DNA of 64,000 nt from positions 62,001 through 126,000 of the forward strand of contig CAJQUW010001631.1 in assembly GCA_907163375.1 (NCBI GenBank), given 5' to 3'. This DNA comes from Prostheceraeus crozeri. Its lineage: Eukaryota; Platyhelminthes; Polycladida; Euryleptidae. Positions within the stretch are counted from its first letter, which is position 1. Each line of letters opens with the position of its first letter. The notes beneath the pieces are model-generated. The model was not told where the DNA came from. It made no database searches and worked only from the letters and a program-made list of their open reading frames with translations. Made by a program: the position numbers and the translations under genes. Positions 10,929-22,869 of this stretch are shown in pieces.

Positions 10929-11702
10929 TCAGCTCCTATTGCCTCGCATACTTCTTCCATCCAGAGGCAGCCCAACATTCACGCTCTGCTCCGTGTACAA
11001 CACGAGCTTGCACAATGCAGAGCTAGCATGATAGTAGAAAGCAACACACCAGTCAAATTCTTCTTCCGAGCATTGGAAAGCGCAATCTTTGACTTTCTTC
11101 ACATTTGTAACATCGCGTGTACATCCTCCTTGTCCTGCGTAGTCATCGGGGTCAGAGAATACAGCAACTGGAACCTGTCGGAATTGGTGCGATCGTTCAA
11201 TCTCTAATGTGGGAGTCCATCCTTGTCTCGGTTGACACATGGGGATTGCTTGCCAGTCTGGATTATCGACAAAAATGTCTATGTCTCCAAATACACCAAG
11301 ATTGCCTATATGCATTACATAATCTTGAAGGTTTCTATAGTTCCCGGGTTCACTAAAATGCCAGGCCAACTGAGTCGAGCTCGGTGTGACGCTGCCATCC
11401 GTCCATCTCCATCCACTGCGATTCCTTCCACGCTCATTGAGAGTGTCGGTCAGACCGATGAAATAATGACCAACTCCAAAGTTCTTGTTGTTGAGATCGA
11501 TGGCATTTTGACCAGTTACCAATTCTCCGTTGTATTTGCCGCAGAACCGTTGAGAGTCACACCAGCTGACTTTGATGCCTGTGTTCCAGTACAAACAGAC
11601 TCCATGATGCAGTGAGAAAGGAGCTGGACATGCATTCGAAAAGGCCACAGTGAAGATAAAGCTAGATAGAAGTTTGATAATAATGTAATCTGACATGGAC
11701 AT
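10929..11702 (-). CDS. Secreted C-type lectin domain plus PAN-like domain protein
   Basis: A 257-residue uninterrupted frame. Residues 1-24 look like a signal peptide. Residues 25-157 are a C-type lectin fold: paired cysteines C25/C36 and C48/C54, a FIGL strand at 81-84, the GWRWTDGS core at 97-104 and an EPG where sugar-binding lectins usually have EPN. Only C156 of the usual last cysteine pair is visible and the WND motif is PDW, so the calcium/sugar site looks altered. Residues 190-240 (C194, C207, C211, C219, C231) resemble a PAN/apple adhesion domain. The predicted role is extracellular recognition, with ligand unknown. No intron is needed. A second ATG lies two codons in. A weak TATA-like TTAAAAG sits about 75 bp upstream of the start on the minus strand. 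Confidence 0.8.
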   Translation of the reverse strand: MSMSDYIIIKLLSSFIFTVAFSNACPAPFSLHHGVCLYWNTGIKVSWCDSQRFCGKYNGELVTGQNAIDLNNKNFGVGHYFIGLTDTLNERGRNRSGWRWTDGSVTPSSTQLAWHFSEPGNYRNLQDYVMHIGNLGVFGDIDIFVDNPDWQAIPMCQPRQGWTPTLEIERSHQFRQVPVAVFSDPDDYAGQGGCTRDVTNVKKVKDCAFQCSEEEFDWCVAFYYHASSALCKLVLYTEQSVNVGLPLDGRSMRGNRS

Positions 11703-11829
11703 TCCGAGTAGTTTAAGTTTTGTTCTTGTTGTAAGGGAGGATGCTTCTGCTCAGCTGCTGTCAACCAAAGAGAACAACTTTTAAGAGCTCTGTGCGGCAG
11801 ATAAAGAAGCATCTCACGATGACTTTATT

Positions 11830-12340
11830 ATCTTTTGCATGTGAAAATGGAATTAACAATTAATATTTCATCAAGTATAGAGAGGACGTTACATTTGACT
11901 TTCAACTAACTGTCCTATCGATGCCATATGGACCTTTCGTTTCTTTATTCATTAGTTACTTCGGATTTGCTTAATAATTCAACAGATGATAGATGTAGAT
12001 TTTAACCTGAAGAATACATTTCTAGAAAGATACAAAATGATTTCATTTCACAATCACAAAAATCACATGGAACGAAGACAAACCAGACTTATTTCAGGGG
12101 GCTCTAGTTATCGGTGCTAGGATTGATCTGGAACATTTTCTCAATTGTTCTATTGTTCTTACACTACCATTTTTCAGACAGACAGTCTTTTTATGGTATA
12201 TTGCGAGACTCATAAGCTGACGCACTTTTAAAGATGGAAGGAAATGTAGTTTTGTGTAATCTTCTGTTAACCCTTGCACTGCCACCTTCGACTTTAGTCA
12301 AAATACTCTCAGTACCGCTGTGACAAAAGTCGAAATCAGT
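11830..12340. other. No gene recognised
   Basis: Upstream flank of the lectin gene. No open frame with family resemblance and no inverted repeat apart from the MITE target copy at its right edge. Confidence 0.5.
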
Positions 12341-12350
12341 GGATTTATCC

Positions 12351-13126
12351 ATAGAGTAAGTATATTAGGTAGAGTGGTGACTCCGCACTTATTGTAACCA
12401 CAATGTGTATACACTTTCGATTTTATTAAATGAACTCGAGGTGAATACAGTTGGGTGTTGCTACCAAATGTAAGATATAGAAATTTTTGAAGTTTTGAAG
12501 AAATATCCACGGAATTGACTGATCATGATAATAATTCAAAAGAAATGATTGTATTTTACAGATCCTGCGGGTCATGACGGCCTTGGAGAGGTGATGTTTG
12601 TTAAATTAGCAATTCGATGGGTTGCTACTTTCATGCTCAACCTCAAGATTGTTTTCTTAAGCGTGATCATATCAAAAGGAACCTGCCACTGGTAGAGCAA
12701 AATAACTTAATCAAAGACAATGATTTCAATTAACTTAAAAAGATGTTAATGGGTCCACATCACTCGAAATTTCACTTGAAATTTCAGCCAAGAAAGCGCA
12801 ATAAGATCTCGACTTTTTAATGAAGACCTGCATTATAACGATGTTCATGAGATTTCCTTGATAATCAGTTTATTTTCCGCTTGTTTTAGATGCTTGTTAG
12901 CGAATATTCCTTTTGATATCAAATTTGTTTCGTACTGCTCATAAAGTGACTTCATGTCGGTAGCATATAAATTTGCAAAAATTTAGCTTTTTAAAAACTG
13001 CTCAAGTAATTTTTTGGAGCACAGGAACGTAATCTCGGCAAAAAACTGAATCTTTTAATCTAAAAATTTTCACTGTATACAGACACTTTCTTGAGTCGAC
13101 ACTCTACCTATATATACTTACTCTAT
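12351..13126 (-). mobile_element. MITE family A, copy 1
   Basis: Terminal inverted repeats ATAGAGTAAGTATATTAGG and ATAGAGTAAGTATATATAGG, each continuing into TAGAGTG. The flanks GGATTTATCC (12341-12350) and GGATTAATCC (13127-13136) look like a 10-bp target duplication with one mismatch. The interior has no gene and matches copies 2 and 3 in the opposite orientation, for example the GCCTTGGAGAGGT block near 12575 and TTTTCACTGTATACAG near 13065. The superfamily is unknown; a 9-10 bp duplication would fit MULE-type elements. Confidence 0.85.
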
Positions 13127-13139
13127 GGATTAATCCTTG

Positions 13140-13832
13140 TATTACTTAATCTTCTGTATTACATGCGAATCAAGATGTCAGTCGAATAGGTAATGGACCT
13201 GTCTCGAAGCAAGATGAATGAATTGAATAGCATTTATCCACAGTCAAATGACCCGATAGTGTAATGCAGACTTTCCAGGACAACAATGAATGTGATGACT
13301 GATCATTTAGCATTTAGTGATGCATAGTTGATCGATAACTTGTCTTGTATATTGTACCCGTCTGAGAGTCAAACCATCATCACTATGACAAGTGGTGTCT
13401 CAAGACAACGGCATGCCAGGTTTACAGCAATTCAGGCGTTTGAGATATTAAATGCTGACTCTAATTGAACCGAGTGAAATTCCGAGAGTACGTGGCTGAA
13501 AAACTTGTTATTCGCTTCAAAGGTTAGTGCTGAAGTAAATCGAGCAATCATCCTCCGACAGGAATGACGGAACTCTATGAAGTTTCAAGATCCCAAAGAC
13601 AAGCTTGATTGCAGTGCCTGCAGCTATTCGGAAAACTGGCCGAGAAGGAGACAACCAAGATTTGTATGCTTGAATTGCAAAGATAGCAGAGGTAGAAATT
13701 TACCTGCATCATACTAGGGATCCAGCCACAGAATTAGACAGGTCGTCTCTTCTTCTGTTTGACTAGAAAGGAAACATTGGAATATGTAACGTTAATGAAA
13801 TGGCACAATCTGCTGACATAATACCAAAGCAA
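13140..13832. other. No gene recognised
   Basis: Sequence between MITE A copy 1 and repeat R3 copy 1. Nothing recognisable on either strand. Confidence 0.5.
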
Positions 13833-14175
13833 TCGAATGATGAGCAGCCATAACGATGCCGGATCACACAGCAAAGAGACACAGTTGATATCAAGTTCTA
13901 CAGAGCTACAGAGAAATTCGTGACCGTTCTTTCGTGCGCCTGTCATCATTTTCAATAATGATCGGAGAGCCCAACATTATCAAGAACATTTTTGCACAGT
14001 GATCTGAATTTTTTGAATCTGAAGGAATTGTGGCGATTAGAGCATTTTAAATGAATTCACAGAAAAACGCAACCGACGCACAACTGTTTTTCCTATCTAT
14101 GCAATGTATTAAAAATTTCATTTTGCCCACTTAGTAAGTTCCTGCATGCGTCATCGCGTTGAATCAGTTTGGGCT
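13833..14175 (+). repeat. Dispersed repeat R3, copy 1
   Basis: Matches 58010-58265 in the same orientation and 63595-64000 in reverse. Shared landmarks are TTTCGTGCGC (13931), ATAATGATCGGAGAGCCCAA (13957) and TGGCGATTAGAG-like sequence after a TTTTTTGAATCTGAAGG block. In one frame all three copies encode a similar short peptide, with FVRL/FVRV, a run like SFSIMI and SEFFES[ED]GI in common, suggesting that the repeat derives from a coding region. Stops interrupt this copy. Confidence 0.75.
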
Positions 14176-14179
14176 TCTA

Positions 14180-15170
14180 GCAAAGTGATGCGCTTAAACA
14201 ATCTAAATATGTGGATCTAGCAGATGAACAACAGGAGCAACAGTCACAGTGACTATAGCCAGAATTGATGAAAAAATGTGTGTTTGCTTATTTATTACTG
14301 TATATGTAGATGCATTGCATTTGATACAGAGTCGATATGAAATAGCAACATTAGTTTTCGACAACAAAAGGACAAAATATGGGAGAAACTGTAAATCTAT
14401 CTATATTCTAGATACTTAATGAGGCATTTATATAGAATCTATTTGTGCAATTTTTAGGAAAAATCTTCTTTTTATATCAGTAGAATCATGTAAAATAATA
14501 CTCATTATTTTTTATTCGAAAAAGACACAAAAAAAACACAATACTGTTTCTCAAAATGTTCTGATCAAACTCGTAAGAATTTGTTTACATTGTTTGTCAA
14601 GATTCGAAATGAATATTTCCCACTTTCGAGGTATATCTCTAGTAATTCTGCATCTGATGTTTGAAACTTATGCAACGTTCGCTATTTTAGGAGATTATAA
14701 ATAAAATGCCCAGTAAACTATATTGTGCGCAATCTAGCAATGACATGAAATGTGGGGAAAAGAGAGCAGCAAAGTAGAGTTGGTGTACAAAAAATGAACG
14801 CATTCCTAGCAGTCAATGTCTCTTGTCACAGAAATCTATGAAAATGTGGAAAACAGCATTTTTATTGGGATGCTTCTTGGGGTGGTAACACAAGCCCATA
14901 ATTATTGACCCAAGATCTAAAAGAATGAGAATAATATACCTTTCAACAATAATTCCACAGAAACTGCACATTTTTATTTGTCAAATTCTTAATGAAGTTG
15001 TTGCTTGATTTCGACAACCTCTTTCACAGTTTCTTGTAATGCATGATGTAAGTTTGCTCGTGGACAACTGCTGTCAGTAGCCAGTAGACACAAAATAATG
15101 AAAAGTTGAGGTATTCTTCAACGTGGGATTTTTACAAAGCTTGATTTATTCAATCAAGTGAATTGCAACA
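14180..15170. other. No gene recognised
   Basis: AT-rich DNA between R3 copy 1 and MITE A copy 2 with no supported feature. Confidence 0.5.
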
Positions 15171-15182
15171 ATAGAATTGTCT

Positions 15183-15938
15183 GTAGAGTAAGCATATCAA
15201 GTAGAGTATCCACTCAAAAGTTGACTCAAACGACTCTGCGAAGATTACGTTCCTCCGGTCCAAAAAAATTTATATCATTATAAAATTTATATACTATCGA
15301 CGTGAACACAATTTGTAAGTAGTATGAAGCATGTTGGATATCAAAAGGAATGAACATTTACTAACAAGTGTCTTACTTAAACGACAATTAACCTGATTAT
15401 CAAAGGAAATTTATGAATGGCATTATAATGCAAGTCTGAATGAAAGGCTTGAAATCTCATTGTGCTTATTAACTGAAATTTCAAGTTTTTAATTCCATTT
15501 TCATCTGTATGATTTTATGATTTACTAAACTTTTGTTTTATTACTTGACTCTGAATAGTGATGTGGACTCATTTACTCATCTTCCAGTGGCAGGTAGCTT
15601 GTGATATGATCATGCTCAAGAAAATACTCACATGGAGAAGGTCGAGTTTGAGTAAAGTAATAGCAACCTTCGAATTGCTAATTTAGCAAACATTACCTCT
15701 CCAAAGCTGCTGCGACACGGAAGATCTGTAAAATACTATTATTCTTTCTGCATTGCTATCATGATCAGTCAAATCCGTGCAGATTTCTCCAAAAGTGTAA
15801 AAACTTGCATACTTCACATTTGGGATCAATATCCAATTACATTCAACTGGAGTTCATTTAATAAAATCGAAACTTTATGCACATTGGGATTTAGAAATAA
15901 TGCTGAGTTGCTACTCTGTCTAATATACATGCTCTATG
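15183..15938 (+). mobile_element. MITE family A, copy 2
   Basis: The left end GTAGAGTAAGCATATC and the inverted right end CATAGAGCATGTATATTAG are diverged versions of the family A terminus. The flanks GAATTGTCT (15174-15182) and GGATTGTCC (15939-15947) are a candidate 9-bp target duplication with two mismatches. Internal blocks AATTGCTAATTTAGCAAA and CATTACCTCTCCAAAGC match the complement of copy 1 and the plus strand of copy 3. There is no coding gene inside. Confidence 0.85.
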
Positions 15939-15949
15939 GGATTGTCCAT

Positions 15950-18900
15950 CAACAATCTTTCAAGTGAGATATTCATTTTGAATATCAAGTGATGTCAAGC
16001 ATCTAAGCACGATTGTAGAAGTTTGCGTTAATTGACAGTATTTTCAGGCATCGCTCGTTAAAACCATACCGTGAGATTCCTGGCATGCGCGTTCCGCACT
16101 CAACAATTTTATTTGCGCACACAGGCGTTGTGAAACGTCACACTGTCGAGCATGTGTCGATGTGGTTCTATGGCAGCCACCAAGCTCTCCCACACTTCAA
16201 CACAAGTGCAAGCGTGCTTACAGTCAAAGGTTTCATAAAACTCCCGAAAGTGCCAAGTGGGACCCAGAGTAGCAAAGAGCTACTAGCCCAATCTACCAAG
16301 TACCACACCAAACCAGTTACTTGGATGCAGGCATGGGTGCCGGGACACTCCATTGAGCTGATTAGAGACATAGCTACTCTTATGGGAAGGTCGCCATTAG
16401 GCTCTGTAACCCCGGTTCGCTTGCAACTGTTTCATCATAATTTATTTGAGTCACACACGTCATTCATCACATGTTGAGTGTGACATCAATTTAAAATATT
16501 TAGTTTGCAAGCCGTATTCGGAGAGTGAGTAGCATATACTTTTAAAGTTTTTACTCAGCCGCGATAATCAACCGTACGACCGAAATTTCTTGCATAACTC
16601 GACTGAAAAATTTGGGAGCCGCTCTCTTAAGCTCCATGTCTATCATGTTTGATCTGTCTGATGTACGAATTATGTGTCAGCATTCGTCTGCACATGTTTA
16701 TGACCCTTGTCGACCTGGTTAATGCCCATGAAAATGCACATGTTATACCATCCGCATGAAAAAAACTAAAAATAGGCCCTACCATCTTTTACTTCATACT
16801 TTATAATCACACTTCTTGCTAAAACAACCCTGTCAGCAATCCTTTACATTGTCAAGGACGTGCTCACTAGAGCTGACTGTGGTGTCGCAGGGACGCATTG
16901 CCAGCTGCTGTAGGGTTGCCCTAGTCACAGCCGGCGCGGCCTAAAGCGTCCTTACACGGAGAAAAGATTCATTCAATTGCATTCGATTCAATGGAACTGC
17001 ACACATGTATACGACATTTGGCAATCCATGCCGTTAGGTCTCTTGGTGTATATGACCTGGAGCAAGCACGAAGATGTGCCGTGAACGTGGTCATACAATA
17101 CTTTCACAAAACATTATACAGCTCTCTCCTACTGTAAAACTACACTTCGGTTGGATCAGATCACTTGCCTGTTATAAATTGCTTGGATTAAGAAATCACA
17201 TGTGATTCCTGTGAAGAAAAACATACGTGTACATACATACTATCAACACGATTTTATATAGTTGTTGATTGAAAATTGAAGTCGAAGAAGTATTTCTTCA
17301 ATATGATCTGTTTAGAATGCATCTGCATGTGCAGGTCATGCCCCTTAATATGAGTATACCTTTATATCTGACATCTCTCTTCATTGACTGGTATTACCCT
17401 CACACTGCATGTAAAGTGACTCAACCACATTTTCACAAAAATTTCAACAAATATGTGTCATCTCCTCACCGTACTTGCTCTTCATTCAATTGTTTCGTAC
17501 AACCTCTTATGAAACGGCATGACCTGAAGTTGCTTTCATGCTAATCTCATTGAAGAAACAGCTGCTTGACTTTAATCGGCATTCAATAGCTCAAAAAATC
17601 GTGTTTACAACCAACATGTAACAATTTCTACATTGGAAACACATTCACATAGAGTGTTTCAAAAACCATGTAATTTTAAAATTGTTTTAAAACAATAAAC
17701 ATAATGTTTTTATATTATGGTTGCTTCTGATGTTTTCAAATGCTATCACTTTATGACGTGCTTTAAAATGTGCAATCTATGAAATGAGTTGTCAATTTCA
17801 TGGGTAGTTTTAATAGATATAAAAAGACATCCCTGAGTGTCGATTTCTGATGCACCGAACTTGAATATGTCACATCAACCAACTGCATTTACTTTCATAG
17901 AACTTAGCATCTTTACACGCATCGAATTTTACTCTGTCTGCTTTTCTTTTGTTGTTATGCTGAGTGTAACGAATGCATGGTTGCTGTCCGCGTCCATAAG
18001 CCGGCAAAAATAACAGTCATCCTGCTTTTATTATACTGGTTATAATTTCTCCCAGAATTGTGTCCAGCGTTATTACCTTGCTCTGACATAGGATATCATC
18101 TCGATCTCTGTGGATGTCAGCTGTCCCTGTCATCAAATAATTGGGAAGCTAAGCCATTTAGGAAAAAAATCAAGTCGATGATTTCAACAATAGGACCGGC
18201 TTATTGCAGATTGAAGCATGTCTACATTTCAATCTGCCGAAAGTATAGGACGACTTACATTAGGCGCATTCGCTCTCCATGAAATGATTCCCAATGCCAA
18301 TGAAAACACGCAACTACAATGTACTTGATACCAAGATTACTGTGACTAAGTTTACATCGCTAGTTTCTTCAATCGAAAGTTAAATCAAATGTCTTCGTAC
18401 TGCACCATAATGAGAAATTCGTAAAAAGCAAGATAAGCATGTTTTAAAACCTAAATGCACATGGAAGATTTCTATTTACTTGGAAGATTTACTATTTAAA
18501 TAGTAATAATTATACGTTTACTCGTAAAATTGAAATCGAATGCAGTACTTATAAAAGATAAGCGAAATGATTCGGTGGGCCGTGAAGTTTTGCATTAGTC
18601 AAGAGGTGTGTACCGTATATCAAGATATGTGTATATAATTATTATGTGAAAGTTTCTGATGCGATCTCATTCCCCACACAACATCGTGCTGGTGGGCTAA
18701 TGGATATGCCTAATGACTAGAACCAGTGTGCAGGAGCCAGAAACAGCAACTCTGTCTTGAAAACCTCGCAAAATATTGAAGACGTTAATGGGACATGGCA
18801 TCAATAAAGTCCATTCACTACAAATATAGACATATTCGGAATTAGTTTCATAAATGTCCTTGCTACATTCCTAATAGAATAAAAATATTGATTTTTATTA

Positions 18901-20760
18901 CCCGCATGAAAATATTGAAAGTGATGTTAATAGTCGTCGTAATAGCCATCATCTCAAATCCGCTATCTTCTGCACTTATGCAAGTAACACGTGTGAAGTT
19001 CTAGCGAACGATTCTTTTCATTTCCTGCCGCAGATGGAACAATGCTTCTATTGTCACTTTTATAAAAGCATTTATCATATACGCATGCATCGTGTCTGGC
19101 TTCTTTAAATGATAATAAAGGAGTGGAAGAAATCATTCCAGCACGTAATATGAACGGTATTTCGCAAAGGGGAGCAAAAATGTATTTCAAGAGACTTATC
19201 TGCTTTGTTGTCTTGTTTTAACCAACTTCGCTCATTAATGCGTGGGTGAAGCTATCGCCGACGTACGCGAGCATTCGAATTGTATCTCACGAATCCGCAA
19301 ACATGCTCATATATTCATGCTTAGCGACTTTACGTATGAAGAACGAGCCTTCGCGCAGTTTTGGAGCTAACTGCAACGAGATGAATTCGGGTAGTTCATA
19401 ACAGGAGATGCCGGGATCCCTAAAATCGTGCAAGTAAATGCATACATACATCAACTTACTTTGTATATACAAAATAAATGTCATTATCGGATAGAGCATG
19501 TTCAATTGTGTAAACCTTGTTGTGTCATGAAATCTGAGGTACTAGATTCAAAGAACCAAAAGGTGCGCATCGACAGGATTTCCTTCTGTGAAGAAATTTT
19601 CATAGTTTTTTAGCCTCAATAAAACCAGGCGCTAAGGGCAGTTCGGATAACTTGGCTGTGGTAAATTTTCTTGATGATTGGGAGTAGAATTTGAGGCGAT
19701 TGTTCAATTTTAGCAGAAAATTCATCGCTGTGCAAACTAGTCAGGGTTTGAAAAATCAACATTTATATGCAACATGTTTATATTTGCATATTGACAGTGA
19801 GTATAAGATTCAGCAGTCACGTCTGATTTCATTGTTTCCATAGTTAACTTTTGTGCTTGCTCTGTGAGAGAGCTCTTAACGAATATTTGCTATCTAAACA
19901 TAAAATATCGACGGATAAAAAAGAATAAAATCATGCAACTGTTCAACTGTTAAAAAATATTCCTTCAAAAAAGGACTATCGATTAAGCTAACATTCGACC
20001 TGTCTATCATGTTCAGCATATGGTAAAAGTAATTTGCAGGAGGCAACATTTTATGTCTCCATCTTCTTTAAAATAATGCTATCAATGACCAAGTCCCCGA
20101 AATTATGAAATCTGAAATGCATTTGCCTATCATCCGCATAAAACGCACTGGTTTTGCCTTAATCAAATTGAAATTGGGTTTATTCCTCAAAGTTTTGATG
20201 GTCAAAAAATAAAATTCCGATGAAGATGAAATTCTTGCCTTTTTCTGTGTCAATCGGTGCAGCAGTCGCAAATAACATAGCATTCCATTGTTGTGCGTGA
20301 TTTAGCTATGGTATAATGTGGAAGTAGGAAGGCAGCAATATAGAGTTGCACGAAAGATGAGCACAGCAATCGAGCCCGCGTTAGTGGACTCTATATGGCT
20401 GACATGGCTCTTCGGAAAACCTGGGTGTCAGCCACATCTGGCTGACGTGGGATTCAATGTGCTAACTTTGAAATGATTTATCTTCCTGACTTTTAATTTG
20501 ATCTACTAATGATCGAATATTGCTGTAGCAGTGAGATAACCTCAAATAATCCCCCTTCAATGTTCCATGAATGAAAAGAGCCGCGAAATTCATAAAGGTC
20601 TTTGGTACAAGTCCTTTCGTCTGATCTAAACACGTGGTAAAGTCGGACAGAAACAAATCTTGGATACAAACTTAGATATACATGCACTTGAAATTTGAAT
20701 AATAAATACTTCGGAAATTATGTAATAGATAAAGTATACCAGATTATTACATAGTTGTAG
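15950..20760. other. Long stretch without recognisable genes
   Basis: Nearly 5 kb with only short open frames. The longest (16085-16477, 130 codons) lies in a locally GC-richer patch and has no recognisable domain. A GC-rich imperfect hairpin lies at about 16855-16965. A second small inverted repeat at 20395-20445 repeats TGGCTGAC. No exon with convincing splice sites could be called by eye. Confidence 0.5.
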
Positions 20761-20770
20761 AATCGTATTT

Positions 20771-21341
20771 CAGAATCCCTTCTATATCTGATAAAATTTG
20801 TTTCCAGGGAAAATCTTGGTAGAGAGGGATTCTATCGCGGATATCTATGGTCCTAATAATCAGGCATACTGTATAAGGGATAGAGGATAGCTATAAGATT
20901 CTCTGACATAGCTCGTGAAATTATTTGATATATCCCTCGGGCTAAAGCCCTCGGGATTCATCAAATAATTTCCCTCTCTATATTCCAGAGAATCGCTTAG
21001 CCATCCTCTATCCATTACATAATGCATAGATTTGAGGTCATTATTTGCTACAATTACCGAGAGCCGAAGGCTCGGGGTTATTATGACAAATATTGACCGA
21101 AGAAATCTATGCATTATCTGTTATAATGGATGACTTTTTCCATAGAAGCCTGCACCAGGTTAATAATTTCCAATAAGGAAAATAATTGCCTGTTTCGTGG
21201 AACTTATTAACCTGTGGACATAGAAAGCCTTACAAAATCATGCATTATAGAGATGCAAATAGAGATGTGCTTAGGCATGAAAGTTAAAAATAGCTATGCT
21301 TTGATTTCTATAAATTCCATGTAAAAGGATATCTCTATATT
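20771..21341. repeat. Run of five consecutive hairpins
   Basis: Five inverted repeats stand side by side: 20772-20833 (AGAATCCCT), 20878-21013 (136 bp; outer arms GGATAGAGGAT, inner arms GAAATTATTTGAT, a GGGCTAAAGCCC tip), 21019-21117 (arms ATAATGCATAGATTT, 15 of 15, with a GC-rich CCGAG...CTCGG tip), 21153-21217 (arms CAGGTTAATAA) and 21247-21341 (TATAGAGAT/ATCTCTATA). Short GC-rich tips inside AT-rich arms recur in the two largest. There is no coding frame across it and no second copy in the window. Confidence 0.75.
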
Positions 21342-21561
21342 TCTCCAGGTATTTGTTAGGTCAACAAAGATTTATATTTTATGTACCTAAAAAATGCACT
21401 GAAAAACCTATACCTAAGTTTGTATACAACATTTGCTTCTGTCCAAAGTTAATATTGGAGACCTATTAATATTAAATCCATGTGAGTTTCGTGGTTCGTT
21501 TCATTCATAAAAAATACAACATGAAATGGAACGCAAAAGAGGCAATAACGAAATTCATGCA

Positions 21562-21965
21562 TAATCCGCCCGTCAGAACGAGATTATGCAGGGGACATGA
21601 CCAAAAATCAGATTTTCTTAGAATAATATTCACCTATGACTACTACGAATTTGCTCACATGACCAGTTCTATCCGGTTCCTATTCATGTTAGACAGGAAC
21701 AAAGAAAAACACATTGGAATCCAATTAGAAGCAGATGACGTTTCCGGTTGTTTTCTCTGAGTAATAAGTGAGAAGTATTGGGTCTAAAAGCATTATTTTT
21801 GGCATGGAATGTCCACATGTCTTCAATGCACCGTTGTCTATGAAGCTGAGCACATTCAGATTTAGAAAGTCTTATGTCGGCAAGCACATCATTATTGCCA
21901 ATTATAGCCTCCTTTGGCCACCTTTTCGCATTAATCACCGATCAGAAGCATAATAGCAACATGAC
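21562..21965. repeat. Partial copy of the 42-kb foldback family
   Basis: Resembles the left arm and loop of the foldback at 41873-42567: GTCAGAACGAG, CTATGACTACTACGAATTTG, GTTAGACAGGAACAAAGAAA and ACCGATCAGAAGCAT all have counterparts there in the same order. The second arm is missing, so this is a truncated copy. The 92-codon frame through it is incidental. Confidence 0.6.
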
Positions 21966-22107
21966 ATGACAGGACATGATGTCCGCATGGCAAGAAGAGA
22001 TCTGACGACAGATGAAAGATTATCGCTTTATTCAGCGAATTATAAGTCAATCCTAGGATTCAGTCTATAGCTAGTTTCCATAATTTTGCACTACAGACAG
22101 GCCTACC

Positions 22108-22834
22108 TCTGAATTTATTTATTTATTAATTGAACGAGACAGATTTAAGTGATATTATTGTAAGATCGGACTTCAGGGGCACTTCACAAGTTGACTTTCA
22201 TAAACAAATTGATATGGTTAAACCCATCTACAGTGCAGCTATCAGGAATGGTCAGGATAGGCTCTTCGTAGAGTTCAGCCTTTATGCCTCTCTTGAAGGT
22301 GACCACTGACGGAGCAGCTTTCAAGCTTGCTGGAAGGCTATTCCAGGTGCGAGCTTCAGCCATAGGAAAAGCTCGAGCACCAACTGTCTTCAGTCGAGAA
22401 GTCGGAATTAGACGTTGGTCATTGTAGGCTGATCGGAGATGGCAGCGGGATAGGTTGCAAGACACAGGCTGGAGACAGGAAGACAGATGGGCACCACTCC
22501 GGAGACATTTGTGAGCAAAGACTGCTGGACGAAATGTGATACGGCCTCGAATGGGTAGGCACTGCAGGGACTGGTGTATGGAGGTCACGAGGTTGGGCGT
22601 CGCATAAAAATCGGACATTGGCGGAACTGATTGAAGTTTTGATACGGTAATGTCAGGAATACTATAAAGGAGAATGGAGCAATAATCAAGGCGGGAATAG
22701 ATGAGAAAAATCATAAGAGTTTTTAACACTGAGTGAGGTATGAATCGTCGAATGGAACGGAGTTGTAGCAAGCTTGTCGAAAGACTCAGTAATTGCATTA
22801 TATAGAAATGACTGATTATAGTATATACTCGCAT
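22108..22834 (-). pseudogene. 5'-truncated L2/CR1-like LINE, C-terminal part
   Basis: A 216-codon minus-strand frame covers the thumb and C-terminal region of a non-LTR reverse transcriptase. Recognisable pieces in order are LLQLRSIRRFIPHSVLKTL, IYSRLDYCSILLYS, LQCLPIRGRITFRPAVFAHK, GARAFPMAEARTWNSLPASL and VVTFKRGIKAELYEE, all diagnostic of the L2/CR1 group. No palm motifs remain. Downstream on the minus strand lies a TAAA-type simple repeat tail (22113-22129), which is the 3' end. The frame through the truncated piece is still open, so the insertion may not be very old. Confidence 0.85.
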
Positions 22835-22869
22835 ATACGCGACTTCTGTACACAGACCTAACAGTAAGG

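Noticed and set aside
11516-11812. 98-codon minus-strand frame overlapping the lectin start
   Set aside because: Out-of-frame shadow of the lectin gene and its leader.
16400-16440. CCCCGGTTCGCTTGC as a tRNA or tRNA-derived SINE box B
   Set aside because: No A box at the right distance and no cloverleaf can be drawn.
16085-16477. 130-codon open frame as a gene
   Set aside because: No domain, no splice or promoter context, and the opposite strand is also open; likely chance in a GC-richer patch.
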